The notes beneath the pieces were generated by a model, which was given only the letters and a program-made list of their open reading frames with translations, made no database searches and was not told the origin of the DNA. The translations under genes and the position numbers were made by a program. From positions 496,001-560,000 of the forward strand of contig NZ_JACCIU010000001.1 in assembly GCF_019303535.1 (NCBI RefSeq): a DNA stretch of 64,000 nucleotides. The letters are read 5' to 3'. The stretch comes from Lactobacillus sp. Sy-1. GTDB lineage: Bacteria; Bacillota; Bacilli; Lactobacillales; Lactobacillaceae. Each line of letters starts with the position of its first letter. Position 1 is the stretch's first letter. Of the stretch, positions 45,784 through 54,772 are shown piece after piece.

Positions 45784-48700
45784 ATGAATTTAAACAATAA
45801 CAATATAAAGATTCATTATAGAATGTATAAGTCCGGAAAAAATTGGATCATTGCTGGAATCGTTACTCCACTGGTTCTAATTGGGATTGGGGAAGTTAAT
45901 GCCCACGCCGATGTAAATTCGAATCAAACTAATTCGACGCTCCCTCAAGATACGAACAGTGGGGCTACCAGCAATGCTACCGTGGCCAGTGCCACTAGTA
46001 ATTCCAGTAATTCTTCGGCGCCTAGTGCCACTAGTAGCGAATCCAGTTCCACTACCACGAACAGTGCCAGCGCTACTGCAGACACCGATGTTACCAGCAG
46101 CTTTGTTGCCAGTGCTAACTCGAAAACAAGCACCGCTAGCAGCGTAGCCAGCTCTACATCAGCCAACAGCAGTGCGCCTAGCTCCACTTCTGCCACCAGC
46201 GTTACCAGTGGCTCATCCAGTACCACCCCTAGTCCTAGTGCGTCCGGTAGTTCAACTAGCTCCGCAACTAGCAATAGCGCCACCAGTGGTGCTTCTAGCG
46301 ATTCTTCCACCACATCATCCAGCAGTGACGGAATCACTTCTGATTCTGAAGACAGTCGTTTTGCCCAAGCGCAGGTTCCATCCGATCCCACCAGCGTTAG
46401 CCCAAACATTAAAATGGTTGATGGTACATATCACTATTACAATAACAATGGCGAGATGCAACGCAATCTGTTAGTTAATAACAATGGGGAACTAGCCTAT
46501 TTTGATGCGAACGGAAACTACGTTGCCCTAAATACTACTCTGCCACAGACCAACCTCATAACGATCAACAATAGCTACGCCACCCATAATGCAATTTACA
46601 GTGTCGATAGTAATAACATCACCACCACTGACGGCTTTCTAACCGCCGGCAGCTGGTATCGGCCAAAGGACATCCTTCAAAACGGGACCACGTGGGTCGC
46701 ATCTACTGCCAACGACTTCAGACCACTACTAATGGTTTGGTGGCCGAACAAGCAAGTGCAAACGAACTACCTAAACTACATGTACGCTAATCATTTGAGT
46801 GCCACGGCATATACCAATGATGCCAGCCTTGACGACTTAGCGGCAGGGGCGCAAGCAGTTCAAGCAAACATCGAACACCAAATCACCGCTGATAACGGCT
46901 CGACAGATTGGTTGAAGACCCTAATGAACAACTTCGTCAATACGCAGACGATTTGGAACATTTCGAGTGAAAACAGTAGTTCCACCGACGGCTTCCAGGG
47001 TGGGACGCTGGCGTTTGGGAACAACATCCTTACGCCCAACGCCAACTCCGACTACCGGTTAGTCAACCGGGCTCCAGCCAATCAGACCGGGCAGCCCGAG
47101 TACAACTATGACTCCTGGAATGGCTCTGAATACCTCCTGGCAAACGATGTTGATAACTCCAATCCCGTCGTTCAAGCCGAAACATTGAACTGGCTCTACT
47201 ACATGATGAACATTGGGACCATTTCTCAAAACGATCCTAGCGCTAACTTCGACGGAATCAGACTGGATGCCGTTGACAACATGGATGCCGATTTAATTCA
47301 AATCATCTCTGATTACTTCAAGGCGGCATATAAGACCAATGCTAATGATGCGAATGCGGATAGTCGGTTATCAATTCTAGAAGACTGGAGTAAAAACGAT
47401 GCATACTACCTCCAGAACAACGGGCAAAACCAACTAACAATTGATGATTACCTGCACTTTAATTTGAATAGTGCGCTGAATGCTAAGCCAGGCGGTCGGA
47501 CCGCAATCAGTAATTTGATCAACGGAAGTTTGTTTGACCGGACCAACGACTCAACTGAAAACACCGCCATTCCAAACTATACTTTCGTGCGGGCCCATGA
47601 CAGTGGGGTTCAAGAACTACTATTCAGAATCATTAAGGATAAGATCGATCCGAATTCGACTGGTTATAACGCCACGCAGGATCAGTTAAATCAAGCCCTG
47701 AGCATCTACGATCAGGATATGGCCTCCACTAATAAGCAGTATAACTACTACAATATTCCATCATCTTACGCGCTGATTTTGACCAATAAGGACACGGTTC
47801 CCCGCATCTACTATGGTGATTTATACACCGACGACGGTCAGTACATGGCTAATAAGTCGCTTTACTTTGACGCCATCCAAGCAATGCTAACCGCTAGAAT
47901 TAAGTACGTCGCTGGTGGCCAGTCCATGAACGCGGTTAATAGTAACCTGATCACCTCGGTCCGTTATGGGAAGGGTGCCGAAACCGCAACCGATACTGGT
48001 GATAGCGAAACCAGAAATTCTGGAATTGCCGTGGTGGAAGGTAACGACCCGAACCTTCCAAACACCCAGGTAACCATCAACATGGGGGCAGCCCATAAGA
48101 ACCAAGCCTACCGGCCATTGATTCTTACAACCGATACTGGCCTCCAGGAATACGCGACCGATGCAGATGCCGCAAATAACGTTATCTATACCGATGCGAA
48201 CGGGAACTTAACCCTCAGCGCGGATCAAGTGAAGGGGTACAGCAATCCGCAAGTTTCTGGATACCTCTCAATGTGGGTTCCCGTCGGGGCCAGTGATAAC
48301 CAAGACGTTAGAACGGCGGCGAGCGCCACTCCGGCTACTGATGGCAACACGCTCCACTCGAACGACGCCCTGGATTCCAACGTTATTTTCGAGAGTTTCT
48401 CTAACTTTCAATCGATGCCCCAAACTACTGACCAGTACCAAAACGTCGTCTTAGCTAACGTGGCCCCAATGCTGAAACAGTGGGGGATTACCTCGGTTCA
48501 ACTGCCACCGCAGTACCGTTCCGTGAGTGGAAATGAATTTGTGGATGCCACGGTGCAAAACGGGTACGCATTTACCGATCGTTACGACTTAGGGTATGGA
48601 ACGCCTACTAAGTATGGAACCATCGACCAACTAACCAACGCCATTAAGGCCCTCCATGGCCAGGACATTCAAGCAATTGCAGATATCGTGCCGAACCAGC

Positions 48701-51381
48701 TTTATGACCTTGCCACTCCGGAAGTCGTTTCCGCAACCAGACAGAATCAATACGGGCAAGATAGCGGCAACACCACCATCTATAATGACTTATACTACGC
48801 TAACACCACTGGGGGTGGGACTTACCAACAACAATATGGTGGTGAATTCCTAGCCCAGCTGGAACAGGAATATCCAGAACTATTTAGCGCAGTTCAAGTT
48901 TCAACTGGCAAGCCAATCGACCCAAGCGTTAAAATTAAACAGTGGTCTGCCAAGTACCTAAACGGAACTAACATCCAAGGGCGTGGTTCAGATTACGTCC
49001 TAAGAAACTCAGGTAACTCGGGGTACTTTACATTGGGCAGTCAGGGAATTAATTTACCAAACCAGTTATTAGGAACTAGCGTCCAAGTTGGAATAAGCAA
49101 TGATAACGGAAAGGTATCGTACTATACATTGAGTGGACAGAAAGCAACTAACTCCGTCGTTGACGTTGACGGGGTGCCATACTCGTTTGATCAAGCTGGC
49201 AATTTAATTACCGGTGGCTACAGCAACAATGGGGTTCAGTACGAAGCCCTTCCAAATGGGCAGGGGTTAAGCAATGCCTTCTTCCTTAACAACGGCAAAT
49301 TAAGTTACTTTACCGCCAGCGGAAATTTATTTACCAATGGCTTTATGAGCAACCCGTCCAACCCGAGTGAGTTCTACTACTTTGACCAAAATGGCCAAGC
49401 ATTGACCGGACCTCAAATGGTGGATGGATACCAACTACTATTCAGCCCGGATGGGATTCAATTAAAGGGGGTAATTAACAGGAACTCGAATGGTGATTTC
49501 AACTACTATGATCCTAGTCAGGGTCGGTTAGTGACGAACCAAGACGTGACGATAAATGGGCTTTCTTATCACGCAGATGCAAACGGGGTCTTAACCCCAA
49601 TTGGCAACACCTCTGGTTCAACATCGAACGCCAGTGGCAGTGCCTCTGGTTCGTCATCTAATGCTAGTAACGGAGTTTCGGGCTCGTCATCTAGCACTAG
49701 CAACAATGCTTCAGGCTCATTCTCCAGTACCAGCTCCGCTAGTGCTAGCAGCAGTAGCAGCGCGCCTAGTTTGTCCGCTAGCACCCATGAAAGCTCCTCA
49801 AGTGCGAGTTCGAGTGCCAGCAGTAGTGCTTCTAGTTCAGCTACTAGCACCAATAGCAGCACTGCTAGCATAACTTCAAGTGCAAGCAACAGTTCTGCCA
49901 TTGCATCATCTATTGCCAGTAGCGTTACTTCCGCTGAAACCAGCGTCACTAGCATTTCGTCCAACCCGAATACCTCGTTTGCTAGCATCAGTTATAGCTA
50001 CCTAGCTCCCGAAACGACGACTTCCGCGCTTTCATCCGTCGCTAGTTCGATTAGTGACTTGTCCAATAAAGTTCAACGGTTGAACAGCAGTGCCCAGTCC
50101 GCAGCAACGCAGATATTTATTCTTTCCAGTCAAATTCCGACTAGCTCAGGACTAAGTAGTTATGCCTTTGCTGCCAGTACGGCGTTAAACACCATTGCTT
50201 CGGCTTCTGCCGATGTCTTAATTGCCAATAGTCAGGCTAACTCCGCGATGTTCGTAGCTAATGCAGCGGTGATGGTTGCTAATTCAGCCACTAGCACTGC
50301 GAATAGTGCAGCTGCCGTGGCCAATGCTGGAAATTCGGCTGCCGCAGTGGCCTACTCACGGGGGGATGCACTAACGGGAAACAGCTATGCCAGTGCGGCC
50401 TGGTCCGCTGCTGCCACCGCCCAAAGTGCGGTCTCCTTGGCAGCTTCAGCGAACGTGGTGATTTATTCTGCCAATGCTGTGACTAGTTCTGCCCAAGCGC
50501 GGCTTGATAGTGATTATCAGACGGTCGGCTTAGCAACGAATGTTATCTTTAATGTGAACAGCTCTGCTTTTTCAACGTCCACCAGCTCAGCAGTTGAATC
50601 TAATTCAACTAATGCTGTTAGTTTCGCTAACGATAGTTCCGTGGCTGCGACAAGCCAAACTGCCTATCAGGTGGCCCACAATGGTTACAGTGATGGATAC
50701 AACGGCAAGTCTGCTGAACACTTTACTGGGAGTTCCTCAACCTACCAGGCGGACTATCTAAATGCATATCAATCCGGGCGAAAAGCCTACCTCAAAGACG
50801 TGGATTCTGGCAAGAATGCAGCTAAGCAGACTTCATTCTACGCGAAGGAATCCCTGGCTGGTAAATCAACTGGGTACAAGGACGGCTACTTGAAAGAATT
50901 CAATGCGCGCCTAAAGCAGAATCATAAGTACATCTATAACGTAAAAAACCTCTACCTTTACAAGAGTGCTGACTTTACCTATGATAATCGGATTCAGAAA
51001 TACTATAAGCAATCCCCAGCAACAGCAAATGAATTTACCATTACCGGGGTGGCACTTTCTAAGAGTGACCTAATTCGTTACTCCGTTAAATCACGCTCCG
51101 ATAGCAAAATCAAAGGCTATGTAACTGCCAACCGCAAGTACGTTCAAAATACTTACTACAGCAAATCGGATATGACGAAATCCAAGACGATTAAGGTAAT
51201 CAACGATAAGGGAATCAATGTGCATTACACCAACGGTTCCGTTTCTAGAAGTGGTCGGCACTACCAAAAGGGTGCTGAAATCAAAGTTCAACGGGTCTTT
51301 GATCATAATGGATTGACACGCTTCTTGATTGCGGATGGGGTTTACATTACCACCAATAAACAGTTCGTGAAGTTCGTTTAG
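45784..51381 (+). CDS. GH70 glucansucrase with Ser/Ala stalk and SH3-like end module
   Basis: This 1865-residue secreted enzyme has signal IHYRMYKSGKNW and a Ser/Thr/Ala linker (45-205). One glucan-binding-type repeat lies near 211 and the circularly permuted GH70 core spans about 255-1090. The nucleophile is Asp495 in FDGIRLDAVDN, the acid/base Glu533 in LSILEDW and the transition-state residue Asp606 in FVRAHDSGVQ. The 38 and 73 residue spacings are those of known glucansucrases. Motif I (ADIVPNQLY) follows near 965, as the permutation requires. Further glucan-binding repeats (about 1090-1275), a Ser/Ala stalk (1280-1625) and the end module of the giant protein (1630-1865) follow. It makes alpha-glucan from sucrose; the linkage type is not predictable because HDSGVQ is unusual. 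The start at 45784 has a GGGGGGA site; the longer frame is unsupported. Confidence 0.92.
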   Translation: MNLNNNNIKIHYRMYKSGKNWIIAGIVTPLVLIGIGEVNAHADVNSNQTNSTLPQDTNSGATSNATVASATSNSSNSSAPSATSSESSSTTTNSASATADTDVTSSFVASANSKTSTASSVASSTSANSSAPSSTSATSVTSGSSSTTPSPSASGSSTSSATSNSATSGASSDSSTTSSSSDGITSDSEDSRFAQAQVPSDPTSVSPNIKMVDGTYHYYNNNGEMQRNLLVNNNGELAYFDANGNYVALNTTLPQTNLITINNSYATHNAIYSVDSNNITTTDGFLTAGSWYRPKDILQNGTTWVASTANDFRPLLMVWWPNKQVQTNYLNYMYANHLSATAYTNDASLDDLAAGAQAVQANIEHQITADNGSTDWLKTLMNNFVNTQTIWNISSENSSSTDGFQGGTLAFGNNILTPNANSDYRLVNRAPANQTGQPEYNYDSWNGSEYLLANDVDNSNPVVQAETLNWLYYMMNIGTISQNDPSANFDGIRLDAVDNMDADLIQIISDYFKAAYKTNANDANADSRLSILEDWSKNDAYYLQNNGQNQLTIDDYLHFNLNSALNAKPGGRTAISNLINGSLFDRTNDSTENTAIPNYTFVRAHDSGVQELLFRIIKDKIDPNSTGYNATQDQLNQALSIYDQDMASTNKQYNYYNIPSSYALILTNKDTVPRIYYGDLYTDDGQYMANKSLYFDAIQAMLTARIKYVAGGQSMNAVNSNLITSVRYGKGAETATDTGDSETRNSGIAVVEGNDPNLPNTQVTINMGAAHKNQAYRPLILTTDTGLQEYATDADAANNVIYTDANGNLTLSADQVKGYSNPQVSGYLSMWVPVGASDNQDVRTAASATPATDGNTLHSNDALDSNVIFESFSNFQSMPQTTDQYQNVVLANVAPMLKQWGITSVQLPPQYRSVSGNEFVDATVQNGYAFTDRYDLGYGTPTKYGTIDQLTNAIKALHGQDIQAIADIVPNQLYDLATPEVVSATRQNQYGQDSGNTTIYNDLYYANTTGGGTYQQQYGGEFLAQLEQEYPELFSAVQVSTGKPIDPSVKIKQWSAKYLNGTNIQGRGSDYVLRNSGNSGYFTLGSQGINLPNQLLGTSVQVGISNDNGKVSYYTLSGQKATNSVVDVDGVPYSFDQAGNLITGGYSNNGVQYEALPNGQGLSNAFFLNNGKLSYFTASGNLFTNGFMSNPSNPSEFYYFDQNGQALTGPQMVDGYQLLFSPDGIQLKGVINRNSNGDFNYYDPSQGRLVTNQDVTINGLSYHADANGVLTPIGNTSGSTSNASGSASGSSSNASNGVSGSSSSTSNNASGSFSSTSSASASSSSSAPSLSASTHESSSSASSSASSSASSSATSTNSSTASITSSASNSSAIASSIASSVTSAETSVTSISSNPNTSFASISYSYLAPETTTSALSSVASSISDLSNKVQRLNSSAQSAATQIFILSSQIPTSSGLSSYAFAASTALNTIASASADVLIANSQANSAMFVANAAVMVANSATSTANSAAAVANAGNSAAAVAYSRGDALTGNSYASAAWSAAATAQSAVSLAASANVVIYSANAVTSSAQARLDSDYQTVGLATNVIFNVNSSAFSTSTSSAVESNSTNAVSFANDSSVAATSQTAYQVAHNGYSDGYNGKSAEHFTGSSSTYQADYLNAYQSGRKAYLKDVDSGKNAAKQTSFYAKESLAGKSTGYKDGYLKEFNARLKQNHKYIYNVKNLYLYKSADFTYDNRIQKYYKQSPATANEFTITGVALSKSDLIRYSVKSRSDSKIKGYVTANRKYVQNTYYSKSDMTKSKTIKVINDKGINVHYTNGSVSRSGRHYQKGAEIKVQRVFDHNGLTRFLIADGVYITTNKQFVKFV

Positions 51382-51400
51382 GATTTTATAATTAATTAAG

Positions 51401-51437
51401 GCTAGTTTCGATTTTGAATCGAGGCTGGTTTTTTTGT
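51401..51437 (+). terminator. terminator after the GH70 gene
   Basis: CTAGTTTCGATT pairs with AATCGAGGCTGG (several G-T pairs), then T7. Confidence 0.78.
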
Positions 51438-51642
51438 GGATAAGTAAAATCATCTAATATATATTTTTGTATCATTTTTGGATAAGCTTTTTGATCTTAA
51501 ATCTTATTAATTTTTTAATCTAATTGTTTTTATTGTATAATATTAATTAGTTTCTATTATTTGTATACAATGATAATTGTATTTATGACTGTTGCTTTAT
51601 AATAGTCTTTTTGTCTGGATGTAATTTTTAGGGGATGTTATT

Positions 51643-53013
51643 ATTTCAAGTATTAATTTAAAAAAACAATTCCTGCAAATCACTACCATTTCGATTCTTT
51701 CGCTTATTTTTATTATCTTTTGTGACTATTTTTTTAGGAATTCCTATCCAGTCTACTTAGAAGTAATATTTGTAATGAATGTTTTGATTATGTACGGTAA
51801 ATTTATATTTTCTTTTATTTATAGGGTGAGGGTGAGTCGATTTCGAAAGAGGCACTCTATTGATGAGGTATCTGGATCTGTTTCAGTTATTATTCCGTGC
51901 TATAACGAAACAGCTGATAGTATTAAAAAGCTATTTAAAAGTTTGGAAAGTCAAACTATTCTGCCAAAAGAAGTAATTTTTATTGATGATGCTAGTACTA
52001 ATAGAATTGCTTACAGATTTGCCAGAAAATATGCTAAAAGATCTAAAATCAACATCCTTATTAGGTCTCAATCTGAAAATCAAGGAAAGCTCAAAGCGAT
52101 TTATAGGGGAATAATAACAGCAACTGGTGACTATCTATTATTTATTGATTCTGATGGATATGTTTCTAAAAATGCAATTCAAGAGTTGCTTTTTCCGCTA
52201 TATCACAATCCTAAAGTGGGTGCTACATGTGGCCATGTAGTTCCTAATAACAGTGGCGATAACTTTTTAACTCGGATGCAATCCGTATTATATGAAAACT
52301 CTTACAATTATGGTAGACAGTATCAGAGTTTCTTTAATAAAGTAATCGTATGTTCAGGAACCCTTAGTATGTATCGACGCGAAATTATTGCAAATTCAAC
52401 TTCAGAGCTATTAACTTCTAGATTTTCTTCTAAGGATCGCTATACGGGTGATGATATTACAATGACCGGAATTGTTTTAAGAAGGGCACTAAGAACAATT
52501 TACGTTGAAAACGCGATTTGTTATACGAACGTTCCAACCTCACTTAGTGACTTCTTTACCCAACAACTACGTTGGATTAGGGATGCGTATTTTAATTACT
52601 TAGAGGGCATTGGTTTATTTTTTAAAATGCCGGTTTACTTCTTACTTCAGACTCAAGAAGTGCTTTATTGGTTAATTAGTTTATCAGCTTTATTAACATT
52701 TGTATTTAGTAGTCATATTGGGATTACTATCTCAGCGCTTTTGGTTATTATTGGATATGATTTGGTTGCGATGATAATGGATAATTACTATCTGATATTT
52801 ATAAAAAAGAAAAATCCGTTTTTAATTATGATTCATCATTACACATACATGGTATTAGTATTTTGGATTAGAGTTATTGGACTGTTAACAATGTTTAAGC
52901 GTAAGTGGGCTGAGCATGATACTCAAAAGCTAATGCAACTTAAAAAGGGAATTAATGTGTCTAAGAGAAGCCGAACTATTTACCACCAGTCATTAAACAA
53001 CAGGAAAGCTTAA
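51643..53013 (+). CDS. membrane GT2 glycosyltransferase, hyaluronan-synthase-like; probable ATT start
   Basis: This is a processive GT2 with N-terminal helices, a catalytic domain with IIPCYNE, FIDDAS, FIDSDG, a GDDITMT acidic acceptor motif and QQLRW (the Q-x-x-R-W polymerase motif), then three to four C-terminal helices. The first ATG is at 51775, but the frame is open from 51625 and encodes a convincing first membrane helix (QITTISILSLIFIIF). No ATG, GTG or TTG occurs there; AGGGGA at 51630 is best placed for an ATT start at 51640 or 51643 (456 residues from the latter). Family members make polysaccharides such as hyaluronan or other beta-glycans. The gene is AT-richer than its neighbours, hinting at transfer. 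Confidence 0.8.
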   Translation: MSSINLKKQFLQITTISILSLIFIIFCDYFFRNSYPVYLEVIFVMNVLIMYGKFIFSFIYRVRVSRFRKRHSIDEVSGSVSVIIPCYNETADSIKKLFKSLESQTILPKEVIFIDDASTNRIAYRFARKYAKRSKINILIRSQSENQGKLKAIYRGIITATGDYLLFIDSDGYVSKNAIQELLFPLYHNPKVGATCGHVVPNNSGDNFLTRMQSVLYENSYNYGRQYQSFFNKVIVCSGTLSMYRREIIANSTSELLTSRFSSKDRYTGDDITMTGIVLRRALRTIYVENAICYTNVPTSLSDFFTQQLRWIRDAYFNYLEGIGLFFKMPVYFLLQTQEVLYWLISLSALLTFVFSSHIGITISALLVIIGYDLVAMIMDNYYLIFIKKKNPFLIMIHHYTYMVLVFWIRVIGLLTMFKRKWAEHDTQKLMQLKKGINVSKRSRTIYHQSLNNRKA

Positions 53014-53043
53014 ATAAATTTATGAGATAACTAAATAACGTCA

Positions 53044-53100
53044 AAAAAGGTGCATTAATAATTACTAAACTTAATCTAGTAATTATTAATGCACCTTTTT
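53044..53100. terminator. strong bidirectional terminator
   Basis: An AAAAAGGTGCATTAATAATTACTA stem (reading through 24 bp) pairs perfectly with its complement across a 9-base loop. Confidence 0.88.
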
Positions 53101-53119
53101 ATCAACATTGTTTACAATT

Positions 53120-53314
53120 CTATTTTCTGGAATTTCTCAACATCTTCACATACGCATAAATTAAAATGATTTCCACAATTGACAGCACGATTTCAATCAC
53201 CGTATTCACACCATCTGGGAAGTATTTAGTGATAAAGACGTAGTGGATTAACATGATTACCGCAATGACCACCAGTGAAACTCTTAAAAAATTAAGCTTA
53301 CCCAATTCATTCAC
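53120..53314 (-). CDS. small two-helix membrane protein
   Basis: This 64-residue protein has two hydrophobic segments (VSLVVIAVIMLIHYVFI and VIEIVLSIVEIILIYAYV) separated by a short polar loop with FPDG, and a basic C-terminus. The start may be GTG at 53314 or TTG at 53305, which has better spacing from GGTAGG. I do not recognise the family. It lies 39 bases after the DUF2075 gene on the same strand and may be co-transcribed with it. Confidence 0.6.
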   Translation of the reverse strand: MNELGKLNFLRVSLVVIAVIMLIHYVFITKYFPDGVNTVIEIVLSIVEIILIYAYVKMLRNSRK

Positions 53315-53353
53315 CTACCCGTTCAATCATAATTACCTTTATTATACATGAAT

Positions 53354-54574
53354 TTAAGCATCTTGGTGTTGATGCCAAATTTGTTCCAAACGATTGCGCA
53401 ACTTTTCATCGTGGGCAAAAACATACAGACCCTTAACGCCCCGTTTCATCAAGACATTGACCGAATTCAACACCAACGTCTGTTTGATTTGCGCAAATTC
53501 CTTGGGATCAGAGATATCCTTACGTTTCTTTAAGGATTCAACATCCGTAAACTTACTTAAATCAACGTATAAGTGGTTTTGATCATCAATTTTAATCGGC
53601 GGCCCTAAAATAACCCCGACGTAGTTCAAATCAAAGCCCTGGCAGGTAAACATTGAGCCGACTTCATTAATTGTTTCCGGAAGTTCAGCCCACGGCGTCT
53701 GGGTGTAATTATACTGGTCCCACGGCATTTTAAAATTGCCCTCAACAATGTAGTGCTTGCCACCATCCAGGGTGGAAGGGTAGCCGGAGGTCGAAACGAT
53801 TCGGGACAGGCCGACTTCCTGATTGCGTTTGACCACTAACTGCCGCATCTTTTCGGCGTCATCAAAAATTCGAAAATCATAACCAGCGCCAAGGTCGTTT
53901 GGTAACGACGTTAAGGTCCCATCAGTTAGGGTGTTGATCCATTTGACCAATTGATCACTGGCGTTCATTCGAAACTGGTGGGTTAAGTGATATTCTCCCA
54001 CAGTATATGGAGCAATTAGCTTCTTCAACCGATTCGTCGTCCAAAAGCTCTTGGTCCTTAGGACTTGGCGGTGGTCAAAGACTAAGATTGTGATTTGGGA
54101 ACGTTTGATGATTTCGGTCAATTGATTATCCTGGTAAAAATTATTGTAGGCGTCACGACGTGATAATAAGAGGTGGGCTTCGTCGATGACTGTAATGTCA
54201 GCTTGGGTATCATTTTTGGTCATTTGATTAATGAAGGAAGTCGGCCGGTTAAAGTTCTTTTTTAAGACGTGTGATTCCGCCCCGGCGATTTGTTTGTAGA
54301 CTTTGAGGATTTCGGGATGGTTAACTAAGAAATAGTTCTTAGTCTCAGCCAGCGGGCCGTTTTTTTGCGCCGCCATTTGCTGAAAGTCATAAAAGAGTTG
54401 GCTTAAGATGACGCTCTTGCCAGTGCCAGCATCGCCATAAATGACGTAGACGGATTTTTGATCATCGTGAAGATGCTTAATGGCAAACTGCTCAATGCCA
54501 TTGATCATTTGATCCTGCTCGTCAGTTAAATGATGGTGATTAGCAAGTAATTTATTAACGGTTGAATTATCCAT
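53354..54574 (-). CDS. DUF2075 / Schlafen-group helicase-like ATPase
   Basis: This 406-residue P-loop ATPase has Walker A YGDAGTGKSV (residues 47-54), Walker B ITVIDEAHLLL, a sensor-like VFDHRQVLRT and the late motifs HQFRMNAS and FTCQGFDLNYVGVILG typical of DUF2075 proteins. These are superfamily 1 helicase-like but lack an obvious nuclease here. Known relatives occur in defence loci and also as stand-alone genes, so the role is open. GGAGG precedes the ATG by seven bases. Confidence 0.85.
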   Translation of the reverse strand: MDNSTVNKLLANHHHLTDEQDQMINGIEQFAIKHLHDDQKSVYVIYGDAGTGKSVILSQLFYDFQQMAAQKNGPLAETKNYFLVNHPEILKVYKQIAGAESHVLKKNFNRPTSFINQMTKNDTQADITVIDEAHLLLSRRDAYNNFYQDNQLTEIIKRSQITILVFDHRQVLRTKSFWTTNRLKKLIAPYTVGEYHLTHQFRMNASDQLVKWINTLTDGTLTSLPNDLGAGYDFRIFDDAEKMRQLVVKRNQEVGLSRIVSTSGYPSTLDGGKHYIVEGNFKMPWDQYNYTQTPWAELPETINEVGSMFTCQGFDLNYVGVILGPPIKIDDQNHLYVDLSKFTDVESLKKRKDISDPKEFAQIKQTLVLNSVNVLMKRGVKGLYVFAHDEKLRNRLEQIWHQHQDA

Positions 54575-54671
54575 CTAAAAGCCTCCAAAATTAATTAATT
54601 ATGAATATTATACAATGCTTTAGTTACAATGATAAAATGATAAATGCAAGTAACTTTGCAAAAGCTTAATA

Positions 54672-54700
54672 TGTACTTTTAATTACAAGAGTGGTAATAT
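54672..54700 (+). promoter_or_regulatory. promoter of KxYKxGKxW paralogue 1 (shared design)
   Basis: TGTACT, a 17-base spacer and TAATAT with extended TGG. TTACATA follows 32 bases after the GTG element start. The same order and spacing precede the two neighbouring paralogues. Confidence 0.6.
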
Positions 54701-54772
54701 AAGGACACAATTAAAAATTGATTACATAATTGATTTTTGAAATTCTTTTTAAAACTTCAGGAGGTTTTTTCT

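Noticed and set aside
53354-54574. DUF2075 gene as part of an anti-phage defence island
   Set aside because: No nuclease, methylase, toxin or other defence gene is next to it; the only close neighbour on its strand is a small membrane protein.
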